Positions 31,100-43,237 of a stretch of 64,000 nucleotides of DNA are shown one piece after another. Origin of the DNA: Anagrus nilaparvatae (Eukaryota > Arthropoda > Insecta > Hymenoptera > Mymaridae). Numbering within the stretch: position 1 is the stretch's first letter; the number at the start of each line of letters is the position of its first letter. The position numbers were made by a program, and so were the translations under genes. Where the stretch lies: positions 10,062,001-10,126,000 of the forward strand of contig JAKSXM010000040.1 in the NCBI GenBank assembly GCA_022575985.1, read 5' to 3'. The notes under the pieces were generated by a model that saw only the letters and a list, made by a program, of their open reading frames with translations, did not search any database and was not told the origin of the DNA.

Positions 31100-34050
31100 T
31101 CAGCGCAGCAGCGGGACGACTACTTCCGGCCTCCATTCATCGAAGGGCGGTCGCCCTTCAGCGAAGCGAGGACACCCAAAAAAGGTGTGCTCAGCGGTAT
31201 CCAGCTCGCCCGGGCAATGCAAGCATTCCGGAGATGTCACCTTGCTCCACTTGAAAAGCATATCGCGGAAATAACCGTGACCAGTTAGGAACTGTGTGAG
31301 GTAGAAGTCTACCTCTCCATGATCACGGTTCATCCAGCTTTCCAAATCGATGATAAGGCGGTGCGTCCAACGTCCCCTCGGGTCACCATTCCACCTATAC
31401 TGCCAACATTCCATTGTGCGGGAGCGAGCGCGAACGGAAGCTACGTCGCGCTCTTCTTCCCCACGGTTATAGATCGCCTGCCTTTCCAAGGCAAGCAGGT
31501 CGATGGGAATCACCCGAGCCACCACCTGGATCGCTGGCTCTGATACTGTCTTGTACGAGCAAGCGATTCGAAGTGCCCCCTGCCTCTGTACTGCCTTTAG
31601 TTTCTTGCAGTACTTTTTTATGCGGACATTGTCCGCCCACACCTCTGCACCGTAGAGCAAGATGGAGTTAACTGTCGTCATCAACAGCCTCCTCTTCTCA
31701 GATCTGGGACCGCCGATGTTCGTCATTAGCCACGAGAGGGACTTTGTCACCCGGCCAGCCTTTTCACAGGCCTGCTGGAATTGTCTATTGTAGGTCAACT
31801 TGTTATCCAAGAAGACCCCCAAATATTTGACCGATGGTTTGGTCTGGATCATAAGGGGATTACCTCCGTCATCAAAGCTGATGCCGAATATGGTATCAAC
31901 CCTTTCCGGGTCAGAAGGACAATCTCCGTTTTCGGGACTGCCAGTCTTAGTCCGTGATCCGACATCCAGCTATTGATAAGGCGCATGGCCTCATCCAAGG
32001 TATTCTGCTGGTCCTCTGGCTCTCGAGCTGTTATGGTTAGAGCAACGTCATCCGCGTATCCGATCATGGAGCATCCATCCGGGAGCTCAATCTTTAGCAA
32101 GCCGTCGTAAAAGGCATTCCACAGATCAGGACCCAAAACTGAACCCTGCGCTATGCCTGCGCTTAATACTTTACCTCTTGTGCCATCAAGCGTGTCCCAG
32201 CGCAGGTATCGGTCCCGGAGGTAATCTCTGAGTATATTTCTCAGATAATCCGGAACTCTGAATACCTGCTCGAGGGAGTGCAACATATCGTCCCACTTAG
32301 CCGAGTTGAATGCGTTTTTCACATCCAACGTGACAAGCAGGACGTCCGGTTTAATATCCGGCCGCACTTGTCTGGCCCTCATAACCACCTTCACGACCTG
32401 CTCGATGGCACCGATCGTGGAACGCCCCTCACGAAAGCCGTGTTGGTCGTCGCTAAGGTCACCCGCTTCCCTAATTGCTTGCCGCAATCTTCCTCTGACC
32501 ATGCTCTCCATCACCTTGCCAATGGTATTTAACATACACAATGGTCTGTAAGATGATGGAGATCCTGGTTCACCCTTTCCCTTGCTTATCAGAGCCAGAC
32601 GGGCCACTTTCCAGTCTCTTGGAAAGGCGCCTGCCACGAGGCACGCGTTAAACATGCCAAGCAGGAGACCAGGGATTACCTTTGCAGCCGCCTTAAGGGC
32701 TTCCGCGGGTATTCCGTCTGGTCCTGGCGCTTTCCCATTTTTCATTGACCTAATTGCCTGAAGCATCTCCGCCTCGATAAATAGCGGAACTTGCTCCCTC
32801 GGGACATCCAAAGCAGGGTGTTGTTGGTTTGGATGATCCGGGAAGAGAGCGTCCACTATTCTTTTGGTCGTTGCTTCATCCATCGTGTTGTCACATCCGG
32901 ACTTAAGTTTGCCCATGACAACCTTATATCCCAGGCCCCACGGGTCGCTGTTGACATCATCTCTTAGGGACCGAAGACAGCGCGCCTTGCTGAGGCGGAT
33001 AGCTTTCGCCAGCCTATGCTTGGCTTCCTTGTACTCTTCAGAGCGCGTAGCCAGCTCTGGGCGGCCCTGCGCTCTTTGCCGTCTTCTGCGTGCGCCGTGA
33101 CAGACCCGTCTTAGCTCCGAAATTTCTTCATTCCACCAGTACACGCTTCTTTTACCCTTCCAGGGCCGTTTACGCGGCATAGAGGCATCGCAGGCTCCCC
33201 TCAGAAGAGCAGTTACCCTCTTGACAAGGGTCTCTGCCTCTCGCGGGGTGGTCGGTCCTCCATGCCAGGCTGGGATAGACGAGAACTCTTCGCGAAGATA
33301 ATCCACAAATCTGTCCTCGTCCATCTTTGACACATTCCAGCCTAGTGGGCGCTTTTTGTACGGGGGCCGATTAGCAACCCTATCACGCACTTTGAAGGTG
33401 ATGTAATTATGATCGCTGCCATTGGCTCCATCCATCACCCTCCAGCCACCCACTCTTCCTGCCAGCCCGGCCGAGGCAAAAGTGACATCAGGGATCGATT
33501 CGCCAAAGCCTGGCCTTACGTAGGTTGGATTGTTCCCAGAGTTCATGACCACCAGATCAGTTCTAGCAGCCATCTCTAGGATCAACGTTCCCCTACGGTT
33601 CGTGGTTGGCATTCCCCATTCCACGGCCCTGGCATTTAAGTCCCCAGCAAATATGATATTGCCAGAGACTTCCCTTATCGTTTCCTCCAATGAGGCCAGC
33701 TTTGCGGTGAACACCCCAATAGTGTCATTCGGTGACAAATAACAACTAATGAAAGTTGTATCACCGCAATTTGCCCAGACGTGGCAATTGCCTTTTCCAT
33801 GTCGTGACATAGACGTCTGAGCACGACCTCGTAGCCATATAGCGCACCGGCCTGTGTCATCGGTTAACCAGAATTGCTGGTTCCTATTGCGAAGCGGCTC
33901 GGATAGCAAGACGACGCTAGAGTCTGTCTCGCCTGCGAGCTGATCGAGCAAAAGGTCAGCAAGAATGGTTTTGTTCATATTCCCTTGCAGGACTCCGAAC
34001 ATTACCGATGACACTTTATCTTCCTTGCAGTAAGTGCCTCCCGATAACAC
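31100..34050 (-). pseudogene. R1-B ORF2, endonuclease-reverse transcriptase, one frameshift
   Basis: The first frame (34,050-31,849, 733 codons) has an AP-type endonuclease: VLQGNMNK, GDLNARAVEWGMP, SIPDVTFAS and SDHNYITF. The RT follows with KAPGPDGIPAE, FREGRSTIGAI, motif A TLDVKNAFNSAKW, AQGSVLGPDLWN and motif C MIGYADDVALTI. A one-base loss in the AAAGGG run near 31,895-31,902 moves the remainder (VKYLGVFLDNKLTY, and the CLHCPGELDTAEHTFFGC zinc motif) to another frame, 31,852-31,100. The catalytic residues seen are intact. The shift could be a sequencing error. Confidence 0.9.
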
Positions 34051-35939
34051 TTACATGCTCCGCATCCTGGAAGGTGGTCGGTCTTGGCCTTGTCAGCTCT
34101 TTCCCTGCAGAGGAAGCATTCTGCTTTTTCCACAGGACAATTTTCTGACTTGTGGCCTTGAACGCCACATTTAAAACACGCAAATTTTCGGTCCATGCCC
34201 TTACATGACCACTGGTTGTGGCCGAAACCAAGACACTTAAAGCACCGTCTAACCTCGGCTCTTAAGCGCACTTGCCAATTAGACCAGCCATTATTTAGCC
34301 GGCCTTTTTTGGTCAATTTTAGTGCGGCGGCTTCTGGTAGGTCTACGACCGCCATATCCGCGTTAGTACCCTTAGCCTTGAAGATGGCGACTTTTATGTC
34401 GTCATCGTTCTGCAGCTTGGTTGCCTCCTTTATCACCTGCCTCACTTCGTCGCTACCAGTAGTACCATCTAGGCTTCTGATCTCCACGGTTAGGTGGGGA
34501 ATCAGTTCCTTGACTGTACTTTCTGGGCCTGCGACCGTCTTGACAGCGTCTAATAGTTTTTGCCGGTCTTTCGACGAGCTCAGCTCTATTAGGACGCTCC
34601 CATCCTGGGTTTTCTGGATTCGGTGAACCTCAGTCCCTGAATCTTTTAGTTGGACACCTCTTTTGATCTCCAGCAGGGCTGTTGCATAAGACTTCCCTTC
34701 AGGAGGCTTTATTATTAGAGCCTCCTTACGCTTAGAGATCCTTATGCGCCGGTTCTGGCGCTTCTTTCTCCTGCCTTTTTCTGTCGCCTCGGAAGGAGGA
34801 GATACGCCATCTCCTCCCTTCTTCTGCGGCTTTTTCTTTTTGCTTCTTTTATTTTCTGCCCCCTGCCGCAGGTTTGCTGCCGCTGCAGTTATTTTTGGCT
34901 GTTCCTTCTCCTGCTGCTTCTTCTGTTCCTGCTCTTGGTTTTTACGAGCCTCTGCCTCCTTTCTTTCAAACTCTTTTTTCTTTTTCTTCTTTTCCTTTTT
35001 TCTTTGACCTTTGCTTTTAACAGCGACGAAATCATCCTCGTCTGGAGGGGAGGTATCTGTAGCTACATCTTTTGGCTGCGTTTGCTGGCCAGAAGCTAAC
35101 TGATTTACCTCCTGAACCATATCTTTCGGAGGAGACATCACTGCATTAGCGAAGGTCTTCCTTAGAGGGAGTTCCGGGGACGTTTTCTGCGCCGGTCTCT
35201 TTTTTGTATTCTCCTTTCCGGGTGGGCTTCGGGACGCAGTCCGAGCCCTCTTCTTTCCTTTTCCAGTCATAACCCCTAATGCTTCCTCTATAGGAATATC
35301 GGGTTTTTGTTTTCCATTTAAAAGCTCCTGCTGCAGTTTAAAAATTGTCTTAAGCCTGGCTAAATATTTTTCAAACTCAGCTATGCCTTTTTTGACTGTC
35401 ATATTACAGTTCTTCTGTACTTTGACTGAGTCTCTCATCTGAGTAATATCTCTCTCCATGTTTGAGTGGATTTCAATGCACGCCTTGTTATAGTCCTTTG
35501 TTATTCGGAGATATCTTTCTATATTTTCTTCCCTCTTGCCTTCGTCATCAGGCCCAACTTCGCTAACATTAGGCAACGAATATGACCTCTGGTCCTTCAG
35601 AATAGAAGGCCGTATCAAGCTGTTGCTTGAACCTTTTTGGGCGCCACATTTTGCGCATATATCACCTTCCATTGAGGATTTGCGGGAGGAATCCTCGACC
35701 TCTAGCCTAGTTAAGACTACCTTTGCCGTCTTTTTTTCAGCATTAATTAGAGCTAGATGTTGTTGCTCTGTGGGCGTGGTGTTCTGCCCTTGCTGCTGAG
35801 AAATGCTAAATTGGAGACCCCCAGAATCCGTGTCTCCGGCTCTGAACATCAAGGCTTTCACTTGATCGGAATCAGAGGTTGAATTATCCTCTGTAAGAGG
35901 GGTATCAACCTGGGGTAATTCACTGTATTTATTTAGCAT
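34002..35939 (-). CDS. R1-B ORF1, gag-like protein (645 aa)
   Basis: Starts at ATG 35,939 (MLNKYSELPQVDTPLTEDNS). An acidic/Gln-rich N-third precedes a long Lys/Glu-rich segment (about residues 300-410), the conserved ORF1 domain from about 415 (KPPEGKSYATALLEIKRG through LPEAAALKLTKKGRL), then zinc-knuckle-type Cys/His motifs (CFKCLGFGHNQWSC, CFKCGVQGHKSENC, CFLCRERADKAKTDH). It is intact over its length. It binds element RNA in related R1/SART-type elements. It ends inside the start of ORF2 with a 49-base overlap. Confidence 0.9.
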   Translation of the reverse strand: MLNKYSELPQVDTPLTEDNSTSDSDQVKALMFRAGDTDSGGLQFSISQQQGQNTTPTEQQHLALINAEKKTAKVVLTRLEVEDSSRKSSMEGDICAKCGAQKGSSNSLIRPSILKDQRSYSLPNVSEVGPDDEGKREENIERYLRITKDYNKACIEIHSNMERDITQMRDSVKVQKNCNMTVKKGIAEFEKYLARLKTIFKLQQELLNGKQKPDIPIEEALGVMTGKGKKRARTASRSPPGKENTKKRPAQKTSPELPLRKTFANAVMSPPKDMVQEVNQLASGQQTQPKDVATDTSPPDEDDFVAVKSKGQRKKEKKKKKKEFERKEAEARKNQEQEQKKQQEKEQPKITAAAANLRQGAENKRSKKKKPQKKGGDGVSPPSEATEKGRRKKRQNRRIRISKRKEALIIKPPEGKSYATALLEIKRGVQLKDSGTEVHRIQKTQDGSVLIELSSSKDRQKLLDAVKTVAGPESTVKELIPHLTVEIRSLDGTTGSDEVRQVIKEATKLQNDDDIKVAIFKAKGTNADMAVVDLPEAAALKLTKKGRLNNGWSNWQVRLRAEVRRCFKCLGFGHNQWSCKGMDRKFACFKCGVQGHKSENCPVEKAECFLCRERADKAKTDHLPGCGACKCYREALTARKIKCHR

Positions 35940-36415
35940 TGTACATAAAATAAGCCTGTGTCCCTGGACAAAGGGCCCTTAGTTGGGTAAGAGTACCCTT
36001 CAGAGTATTATTAAAGGATTTATGTTAGTCGCTGACAGAGAGTATCTATCAGCTTCCAGCGTCCATCCAGTAATAATAGTCCTACAGATCGGGGGGTTTT
36101 CACCACCATGTCTGATGACATCACATACGATTATTAACCCGGCATGTAACAGACTTCGATTGAGAGGCGGTGACGCGAGGGAACACCAATCCTCAATCTA
36201 ACAGGCGAAGTGTTTCCACCTCTATGTTTGCTACCATTCCACAATGTTTTATACCTGTCATGGAACAGGTCAGGCATCTACCAGTGGAGTCATGAGGGCT
36301 GATGTCAGATTTTACTCTGGAACCAGGCGGCATTGATTCCATAGATAGATCCCCTACAGAATGGAGGATTGCTCCTCCTTGTCTGATGACAATGCCACTT
36401 CCCAATAACCCAATA
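35940..36415 (-). other. R1-B 5' UTR with internal repeat
   Basis: The phrase TGTCTGATGACA occurs at about 36,110 and 36,380 with related flanks, suggesting two or more tandem promoter-like units of about 270 bp. A 70-codon frame at 36,193-36,405 has no recognised domain. Confidence 0.45.
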
Positions 36416-36815
36416 ACCCATCACCTTCAGGCCTAAATTTGACACATTTTACGCAATTGCAAATTACCCATTTGATTAAATTTCGACCGTTAACGATCCA
36501 AAACTTTTCTCTAGATAGCAATAAAATTAATTGAGTTTCATTATGCAGATGTTTTATATGATAATATGCTGCAATTAACGACGATAAACGAGATTTCTCC
36601 GATAAAATAAACGGAAATTTAGCATTATACGATAAATTTGAGTTTTTTAACCTACCTCCTAGTCTAATACATTGATTGTCTTTATCTAACAGAGGACTAA
36701 GTTTGAGAATCTTGCTAGATCTTTCGATGATTTCATCCCTTTGTAACATTGCATACTCAGTGAAATACCAAGTGGTTTGAGAGTGTTTTACCCAGAATAT
36801 TTCAGAATTTATCAA
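36415..36815 (-). pseudogene. BEL integrase zinc-binding N-terminus
   Basis: The H-H-C-C zinc-binding motif is visible: H and H in YYHIKHLHNETQL, then CNCVKC, followed by FRPEG. BEL homology stops at about 36,420, where R1-B begins, and the catalytic core is 5.5 kb away at 30.9 kb. Confidence 0.8.
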
Positions 36816-37823
36816 GTCGCTGGGTAATAATACATGTGACGAGTAAGGATTTGGTAATTTTTTAACTCTAGTTTTAAGAACATTGATAAATCTTAGACCT
36901 CAAGATGTTATTCTAATTAATTGCATATAACTAGAATATCTACGAATTATAGACCATTCTTGAGGATTCGTGAGATGAAATACGTGAACAACACGCCTTC
37001 TTTCAGATTTATCTAAGACTTCTAGATTTTCAAGATCTGGAGAAATAGCATCGCTGTTATCTGATAAAAATGCAGGCCCTTGCCACCATAACTGAGAAGA
37101 TTTGAGTTCATCAACTGATAGCCCTCTACTAGCTAGATCAGCAGGATTGGAAGTACCTTCGATAAAATGCCATATTGCTTGAGGACAAAGACTTTGGATA
37201 TCTGATATACGATGAGAAACAAACTGAAGCCATAAATGAGGAGAAGACTTTATCCATGATTACGCCACACGGGAATCTGACCATAAATGCACAGAACATT
37301 CAGGAAAATGCATTTCATTTAGAGAATTATTGATGAGTTTACTGAGAAGATGCGCAGCACAGAGTTTGAGTCTAGGTACTGTGAGAACTTTGACGAAAGC
37401 GACTTTTGTTTTAGTTACTAATAGATTGACATATGATACACTGTCTGATATGATTCTGAGATAAATGTTTGCAGCGATAGCTTGCGTAGATGCATCTGAG
37501 AATCCGTGAATTTCGATACGAGAATTTTTATACGAGTTTATCCAACGAGGGATAAATACAGAGTTTACTGATTTCAGTTCTGGCAGAAGATTAAGCCAAT
37601 GATTTTTTAATTCGATAGGCAACTCTTGGTCCCATTCTAACTTTTTGACCCAAAGAGTTCTCATGAAGATTTTGCATCTGATAATAAGAGGAGATAATAA
37701 TTCTAAAGGATCGTACAATTTAGCTATTGAGGATAAAACTTTTCTTTTGTTGATTTTGCTTAGAAAGATAAAGTGTCTAACTTGGGAAGCCAAGTAAGAC
37801 CGAGAAGATTGTGTTCTCCACAC
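36816..37823 (-). pseudogene. BEL RNase H and connecting region
   Basis: From 37,823: SKINKRKVLSSIAKLYDPLE (BEL-specific), LWVKKLEWDQELP, then the RNase H start EIHGFSDASTQAIAANIYLR and VHLWSDSRVA. After the stop at 37,260 the homology continues to about 36,900 (GTSNPADLASRG, LWWQGPAFL) with a stop near 36,900. It degrades the RNA strand in intact elements. Confidence 0.8.
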
Positions 37824-38752
37824 AGCAATTGAGAATCATCTGTGATAGATTGCAACCAATCGATAGGTATATGATTAAGAAGATCAGAATCATTCGAAAG
37901 CCATTTGTGCAACGGAAAACCGCCCGCCATGAGGAGATCTGTTAACTGTTTTGAAGTTGATATGGCTTCGTCTTTGGAGTCTGCGCCAAATAGACAATCG
38001 TCTACATACATATTTTCGAGTAAAATATTGACTATATCTGGATATCTAGATGCTTCATCTGATGCGAGTTGTCTTAAGCACCTGATAGCTTGATAGGCAG
38101 AAGGACCGAGACCATAAGTGACCGTGTTTAACTCGCAAACACTGTTGTCATCAGTAGGTTTAAATCGCCAAATAATGCGTTGAAATTTACGATCATCTGG
38201 ATGAATGAGAACTTGTCGATACATTTTGGCGATGTCAGCTGTATATACATATTTCAACATTCGCCAACAAATGATGATAAAAACGATGTTTGATTGCAAA
38301 GTTGGACCAGTGTGAAGCATCTCGTTGAGAGATACAGAGTTGTAACATCTCATAGAGCCATTGAAAACAGAACGAAATTTACCAGAATGTTGTATGATTC
38401 CATGATGAGGAATGTAAAAAGTATTATTGTCAGAGATAAAAGTAGATAAATTGCTTATGATAGAGAGATGCTTAAGATAATGATACTCGTCGATGAAAGT
38501 GAAATAACTATCATTTAAGGTTTGATTATTTGATAATCTCGATTCTAGCCTACTGAAGGCTCTTTTAGCGATTTCTAAAGAACCTGGAAACTCTAAATTA
38601 GAACTTTTGAATGGGAGCCTAACTATAAATCTCCCTGTCTCGTTTCTAGAATAAGTGGATTGAAAATGTGCTTCGCAGTCTTGTTCATCTTTTGATAAAA
38701 TGATTTGATTACTAGCATAAGGAACAGATTCGATTTCCCAGAATTTTTGCAA
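37760..38752 (-). pseudogene. BEL reverse transcriptase
   Basis: An open 330-codon segment starts QKFWEIESVPYA, the usual BEL pol entry. It has FRSVFNGSMR, motif A (YTADIAKMYRQVLIHPDDR), GLGPSAYQAIRCLRQLA and motif C YVDDCLFGADS, all intact. Its frame ends at 37,760 and continues in another frame as RNase H. On its own this domain looks undamaged. Confidence 0.9.
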
Positions 38753-39260
38753 AGTCTCATTGAGTTAATCATTTAAAGAAGATGTGGCATTGGTGGAGTA
38801 CGAGTTATTTTCATTGTGATCAGAAACGGACTTGCTACAAGAGCCCATAATAATTCAACCGAAAGTAGTCAACTGTGCAATAGGTTCGTCATCAGCACCC
38901 TTAACGAGTCCAGGTAATAAAACTGAAGTGTATAATTCCATGCCTATAATTAATTCAACAGGAATTTTAGAAGAAAATTGTGGATCTGCCAAAGGTAATT
39001 GAGAAAATTGAGCGTCCATTCGGACAAACAAGAAGATGATCTTGGTTCATAAAAGGAAACTTGCCCTAATATGAGAGCTTCTACTGTATAAGAAACATTA
39101 CAATCTAAGCGAGCAGTAATTTTAATTTGTGTTACCCCTTTTGTGCAGGTTTCAATACTACTTACTCCTGTGACTGGTACTTTACATGGTCGCCGAGGTA
39201 GATTTAATAGCTGCACCAGAGATTCAGCAATTAATGAAGCCGTAACAGGAATCGATGAGA
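38753..39260 (-). pseudogene. BEL protease region, broken
   Basis: The aspartic-protease strand ending ALIDS is intact at about 39,256-39,242, but the frame changes immediately after it, so the catalytic loop is followed by unrelated residues and a stop. The normal continuation (LVQLLNLPRRPCKVPVTGVS and on) is found in another frame, 39,216-38,950. Further stops occur before the reverse transcriptase. Confidence 0.7.
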
Positions 39261-40688
39261 GCTCTAGCTTGTATTGATCTCCCGTACCCGTTGGATTCGA
39301 CTTCTACCATTGCAGTTCCAAGTAATGAGAGTGTTTTTTCAGAAACGTGAAGCGAAGTTAGAGAAGCTGTGTTAACACTTGCTGAAGTGTCTGAAGCATC
39401 ATCAGATGATATTATGATGTTGTGAGCAGACAATCCAGAATTGCCATGTGATTGAGCTGGCGATGACAGCGCCTTATGAAGAAAAGTATGATGACGGTTT
39501 TTACACGTTTGGCATACTTTGGAACTCTTACAATCTCGAAGAAGGTGTTTACCTAGGCAGTTATAACAACTATTTAGTTTGCGAACAATTTCAAGTCTTT
39601 TAGTGGGATTGCTAGCTTTGAATTTATTACAATATGAAATATAATGATTATCGTTACATATAAAACATTTAAAATTATTGTTACTATTTTTACTATTTAC
39701 ATTAGCTGTTTGGACAGAAATTGGAAATCTACGACCTGAGTTTTTCTGTTGATTCCTAGAAGACTGATGATTTGTCTCTACTGCAGTTAACGCTGTAAGC
39801 CGGTGCTTTAAGAACGTGCTGAACTCTTCATATGTGGCTGGCTCAGTGGAGTCGCTGGTTTTGTCCTCCCAGTGACGTCTTGTCTCGCTGTCTTTATTGA
39901 TGATGATGGGAACCAGTAAATAATCCCAGCGTTTAGTGGGAGCGCCCATGGATTTCAGTGATTCGAAGTTGTTGGTGACTTCACTTATCAGCCTTTGAAT
40001 TCCAGCAGCAGATTCAGTTTGCAAAGGCTTCAGGTTGAGAAGAGAATCGACGTAAGCATTGATTATTCTTTTTTTGTTCTTGTAGTTATTCACAAGTTTA
40101 TTCCAAATCTCACTCTCGAATTTGCCATCTGAAACGTTAGAAGTTTTAATTAAAGCTAAAGGTTCACCAGAAAGTGCACTTAATAAATAAGTTTTTCTGC
40201 ATCGGTGCGATTAGATTTAAAAATCATTTCGTTGAACAAATTTTGAAAACGCAACCATTGTCTGATGTCTCCATCGAATAATGGTATTGGCAGAGTAGGC
40301 AGCTTTCTCTCATGATTGATCACAGCAGATGAGTCACTAGGTTTGATTGAACTATGAGAAGCAGCATTTTCTTTGAGCTCGATTTTGTGTTTGGCTTCGA
40401 AGTATTCTCCACGTACATCAGCGTATAGCTCTTCTACAGCATCTAAATGAAAATTTTCATCAGTAAAATATTGAAATTTTATATTCTCATTTGTCTTAAG
40501 TTCTTTAATTTCACTATTAGTATTTTGATACTGATCCCAATACTTGTCTGAGATAGTAATAATAGAATGAGTCTTGATTCGATTGCACCAATGGAAAAAT
40601 TTTTCTTTGATAAATAATTTTTAAAAGAGTTTTTGATTTTATTCAAGTTGTCAGTCTGATCTAAGATTAGCTCATTTATGTCAGTCAT
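39224..40688 (-). pseudogene. BEL gag
   Basis: Starts at ATG 40,688 (MTDINELILDQTDNLNKI) and shifts frame before 40,093. It carries the BEL gag signature PLFDGDIRQWLRFQNLF, then from 40,093 the domain ending TYEEFSTFLKHRL. Zinc-knuckle-type Cys/His motifs follow (CFICNDNHYISYCNKF, CYNCLGKHLLRDC, CQTCKNRHHTFLH). The frame ends at 39,224 just inside the protease active-site region. In intact elements gag forms the particle that packages element RNA. Confidence 0.85.
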
Positions 40689-41472
40689 ATTTGATTAAAT
40701 TTAATGATGAAACGTTGATAATAATTGTGATTTGTCAAAATTTTAATTTCAGAAAATATAAAATTTTACCTCAATTTTCATGATTTGTCAAGGATTTACC
40801 CATATACGATTTCTTGATAATAGAGGTTGATGAACAGATGTGCTGAGGAATCACCCAAGTGTCTATTGATAATGTAGACTTGATGCGAGATTACGATATT
40901 TTGACGAGGAAATGCTCATATAGATATACACTTGTTTATTTCAGCTTAAAGATAATCTTGATACGGCAACTTCACGAGAAAACGCCTATTTACGTACACT
41001 TGAGAATTTTTACTTGATACTGAAATTTATACGATGTTGAATTGTTGAGAAAAACTCCATATACATTGAAATTCAAAATATTGTCTCGATACTAAACTTG
41101 ATAGAATGTTGATTTGATAAGGAAAATTCCATATACATTTAAAATATGATAATTTTAACTTGATGATGACTTGAAAATGCACTTTATTGATTCTTGATTT
41201 TGAACTGACATAAATGCTTTCATATATTTAAAAATTGATGCACACACACAAACGAAAAATAGACAAGCACCTGATAATATTAAATTCTTGCGCATTCACA
41301 AGTATTTGATATGAGTATTGCGCATCGACGCCATGCTAAATTTTGTATCAAAGAGAAACACGTGATTCTTTTTAAATTTTTAGCGAATTTTGTTTGCACG
41401 TGTTTTTGCCTGCCGCCATGATGATTTTATTTTATTTTGTAAAACTTGATGATTTTCAGCGAACTTCTTGAT

Positions 41473-41491
41473 ATCCGGCTCGATTGGACCA
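41473..41491 (-). other. BEL primer-binding site, tRNA-Tyr-like
   Basis: Six bases inside the 5' LTR the minus strand reads TGGTCCAATCGAGCCGGAT. It matches the complement of a typical insect tRNA-Tyr 3' end (TGGTCC..CGAGCCGGAT) apart from a short mismatch/insertion. Isotype is from memory. Confidence 0.55.
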
Positions 41492-41497
41492 AAAATA

Positions 41498-41838
41498 TGA
41501 GGATTATGATAAAAAAAAATAACTTCAAATAAATGTTGAATTTAAAAATTGACTCATATTTATTTATGAACACAAATAGAAAAAATTCCTTTAATTATTA
41601 TGTACATGTTAGCAACTTTATGTAAATTATAAATTCTAAATAACACTTATTATAAAATTCTTTTCACTTAATCTTATTAACATTTTATAAAACGATATAA
41701 CTTCAATAAATATATGATTTAATAGGCGGTGGAGCACGCGTGCAGAAACGATGAAACGATTGAACGATTCAATTCATCGTTTCTATGATTTATAATAAAA
41801 ATTGTGAAATTTAAAATTAATTTAATTATTTATTAACA
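41498..41838 (-). repeat. BEL 5' LTR, internally deleted
   Basis: 341 bp, same ends as the 3' LTR, with a deletion between TATATGATTTA and GGCGGTGGAGCACGC relative to 29,697-30,289. Outside the gap the copies differ at a small number of positions. Confidence 0.85.
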
Positions 41839-43237
41839 CAATATAAAAAATAAATTCAATAATATTTAATCATCAACAAAAATTATGTCTACGAGTATGT
41901 ATAACGATGATATAGAAAAAAAAGTATTTTGCTGATATTTTTTTTTAAATTTAAATATTTTAATTCACAGAACAAATAGCAACCCCCTTCAAACATCGAT
42001 TTCAAAATAATCAACATTTCTCTAGAACGAAAATTTTTTATATTTTTATCTTAAATTATTGCTACTGTAATTATTTATTGTAAAAAAATTTTTTTTTATA
42101 AAATTAATTATTCCAGATTCTTTTATAACAATAGAAGCGATGATATTTATTTATTTTAAATATTTTTCTGAATAAAAATGTTATAGTTTTTTTAAGCATC
42201 TGTTATCAAAAATATTTAAAAATACTTACCATAGATTTTAGAAAGTATTGCATTAAAAATTTTAAAATCTGTAGCGTAATTGCCGGATTATCACATTTTA
42301 TTCTCAGGTGATACAAGAATTCTTTTTATTCGGACCTTTAAGTTATTTTAAGGCTTGTTTGTTGTAGAGGAAAATAAATTAACCAAAATAGTTGAATATA
42401 ACTTGTTTGTTTATTGCAAATACTCCAAGTTCCATAATATAAGTATAAGAACAAGATGCTAGTATCGAGATCCCAATAATATGCAATGCAAAAGTTAGAG
42501 TAGCAAGTATCTTAGCCAAGTGTCTCAAAGAAGTGTCCCGCGACATCCCTGGACACCCCAGTAGCTTATATGCGTTAAACCGTGTGAAAGAATGGAGCTA
42601 CTGTATGAGAAGAATTTTTATGTTGTCGTGGGCGTCTTGTATACCAAGTTCAAAGGTTGCCCTTTGACGTCATAGATGTTGTTTTTATATTGACTTTCAA
42701 TCTATAAGCTCGTAAATACCATTTTCACATATTGTTTTTTATTTTTGTTCTATTAGTGATATCTTTTACTAAGCATCTTCCACGAAATTAAACATGGTAA
42801 ATATAATATTACAAAAACATATGTAACATTTTTCCCATACTATGCCTACGCAACACACCTCTGGTTGCCTTCCATTCCTCCTGGAATGGCCCTATCCTAG
42901 TTTTACATAAAATTAACTCTTTTTGTTGTTGTTATTTTCTAATTCGTATAATATTTTTTTACATATTTATTTATTGTATATTGCTAACATAACTTTCTTA
43001 ATTGCAATTATTATTATTATTATTTTATTACAAACAAATTTTTATATTTGTGTAATCTTTAAATACATATATATAATTATTTAAATTTAATCTTGTATAT
43101 ATATTTTTAATGTTTTTATGCTTTTATATGGATAAGGATTTGGGTAGGTATGTGCGTCTGCAGCTGTCTTTAATTCTTAACCATGCTGACATTCGCTGGT
43201 CTCAGAGGGAAACTGCAGAAAACTTCTGTTAGCATGG
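41839..43237. other. AT-rich DNA, no supported gene
   Basis: No coding frame or clear repeat. The stretch 42,330-42,900 is slightly less AT-rich and may be an old non-coding insert. I cannot name it. Confidence 0.45.

Larger units (their letters stand above)
30916..36415 (-). mobile_element. R1-clade non-LTR retrotransposon R1-B, nearly intact
   Basis: About 5.5 kb inserted in the BEL integrase gene, same strand. It has a 5' UTR (about 36,415-35,940), ORF1, ORF2 overlapping ORF1 by 49 bases, and a short 3' UTR. Boundaries are set by where BEL homology stops and resumes and are good to about 15 bp. No target duplication is obvious. Its GC content is far above its surroundings. One frameshift in ORF2 is the only lesion I noticed. 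Confidence 0.85.
29697..41838 (-). mobile_element. BEL/Pao LTR retrotransposon, interrupted by R1-B
   Basis: The two LTRs (29,697-30,289 and 41,498-41,838), a primer-binding site, gag and a BEL-type pol lie in order on the minus strand. The flanks hold AATAT at 29,691-29,695 and 41,840-41,844, a possible 5-bp target duplication offset by one base from the TG...CA ends. Gag and pol have frameshifts, the protease region is broken, the integrase glutamate is changed, and about 5.5 kb of R1-B sits inside the integrase gene. It is inactive. Confidence 0.85.

Noticed and set aside
34744..35007. Phe/Ser-rich plus-strand frame opposite R1-B ORF1
   Set aside because: It is the antisense of the Lys/Glu-rich segment of ORF1.
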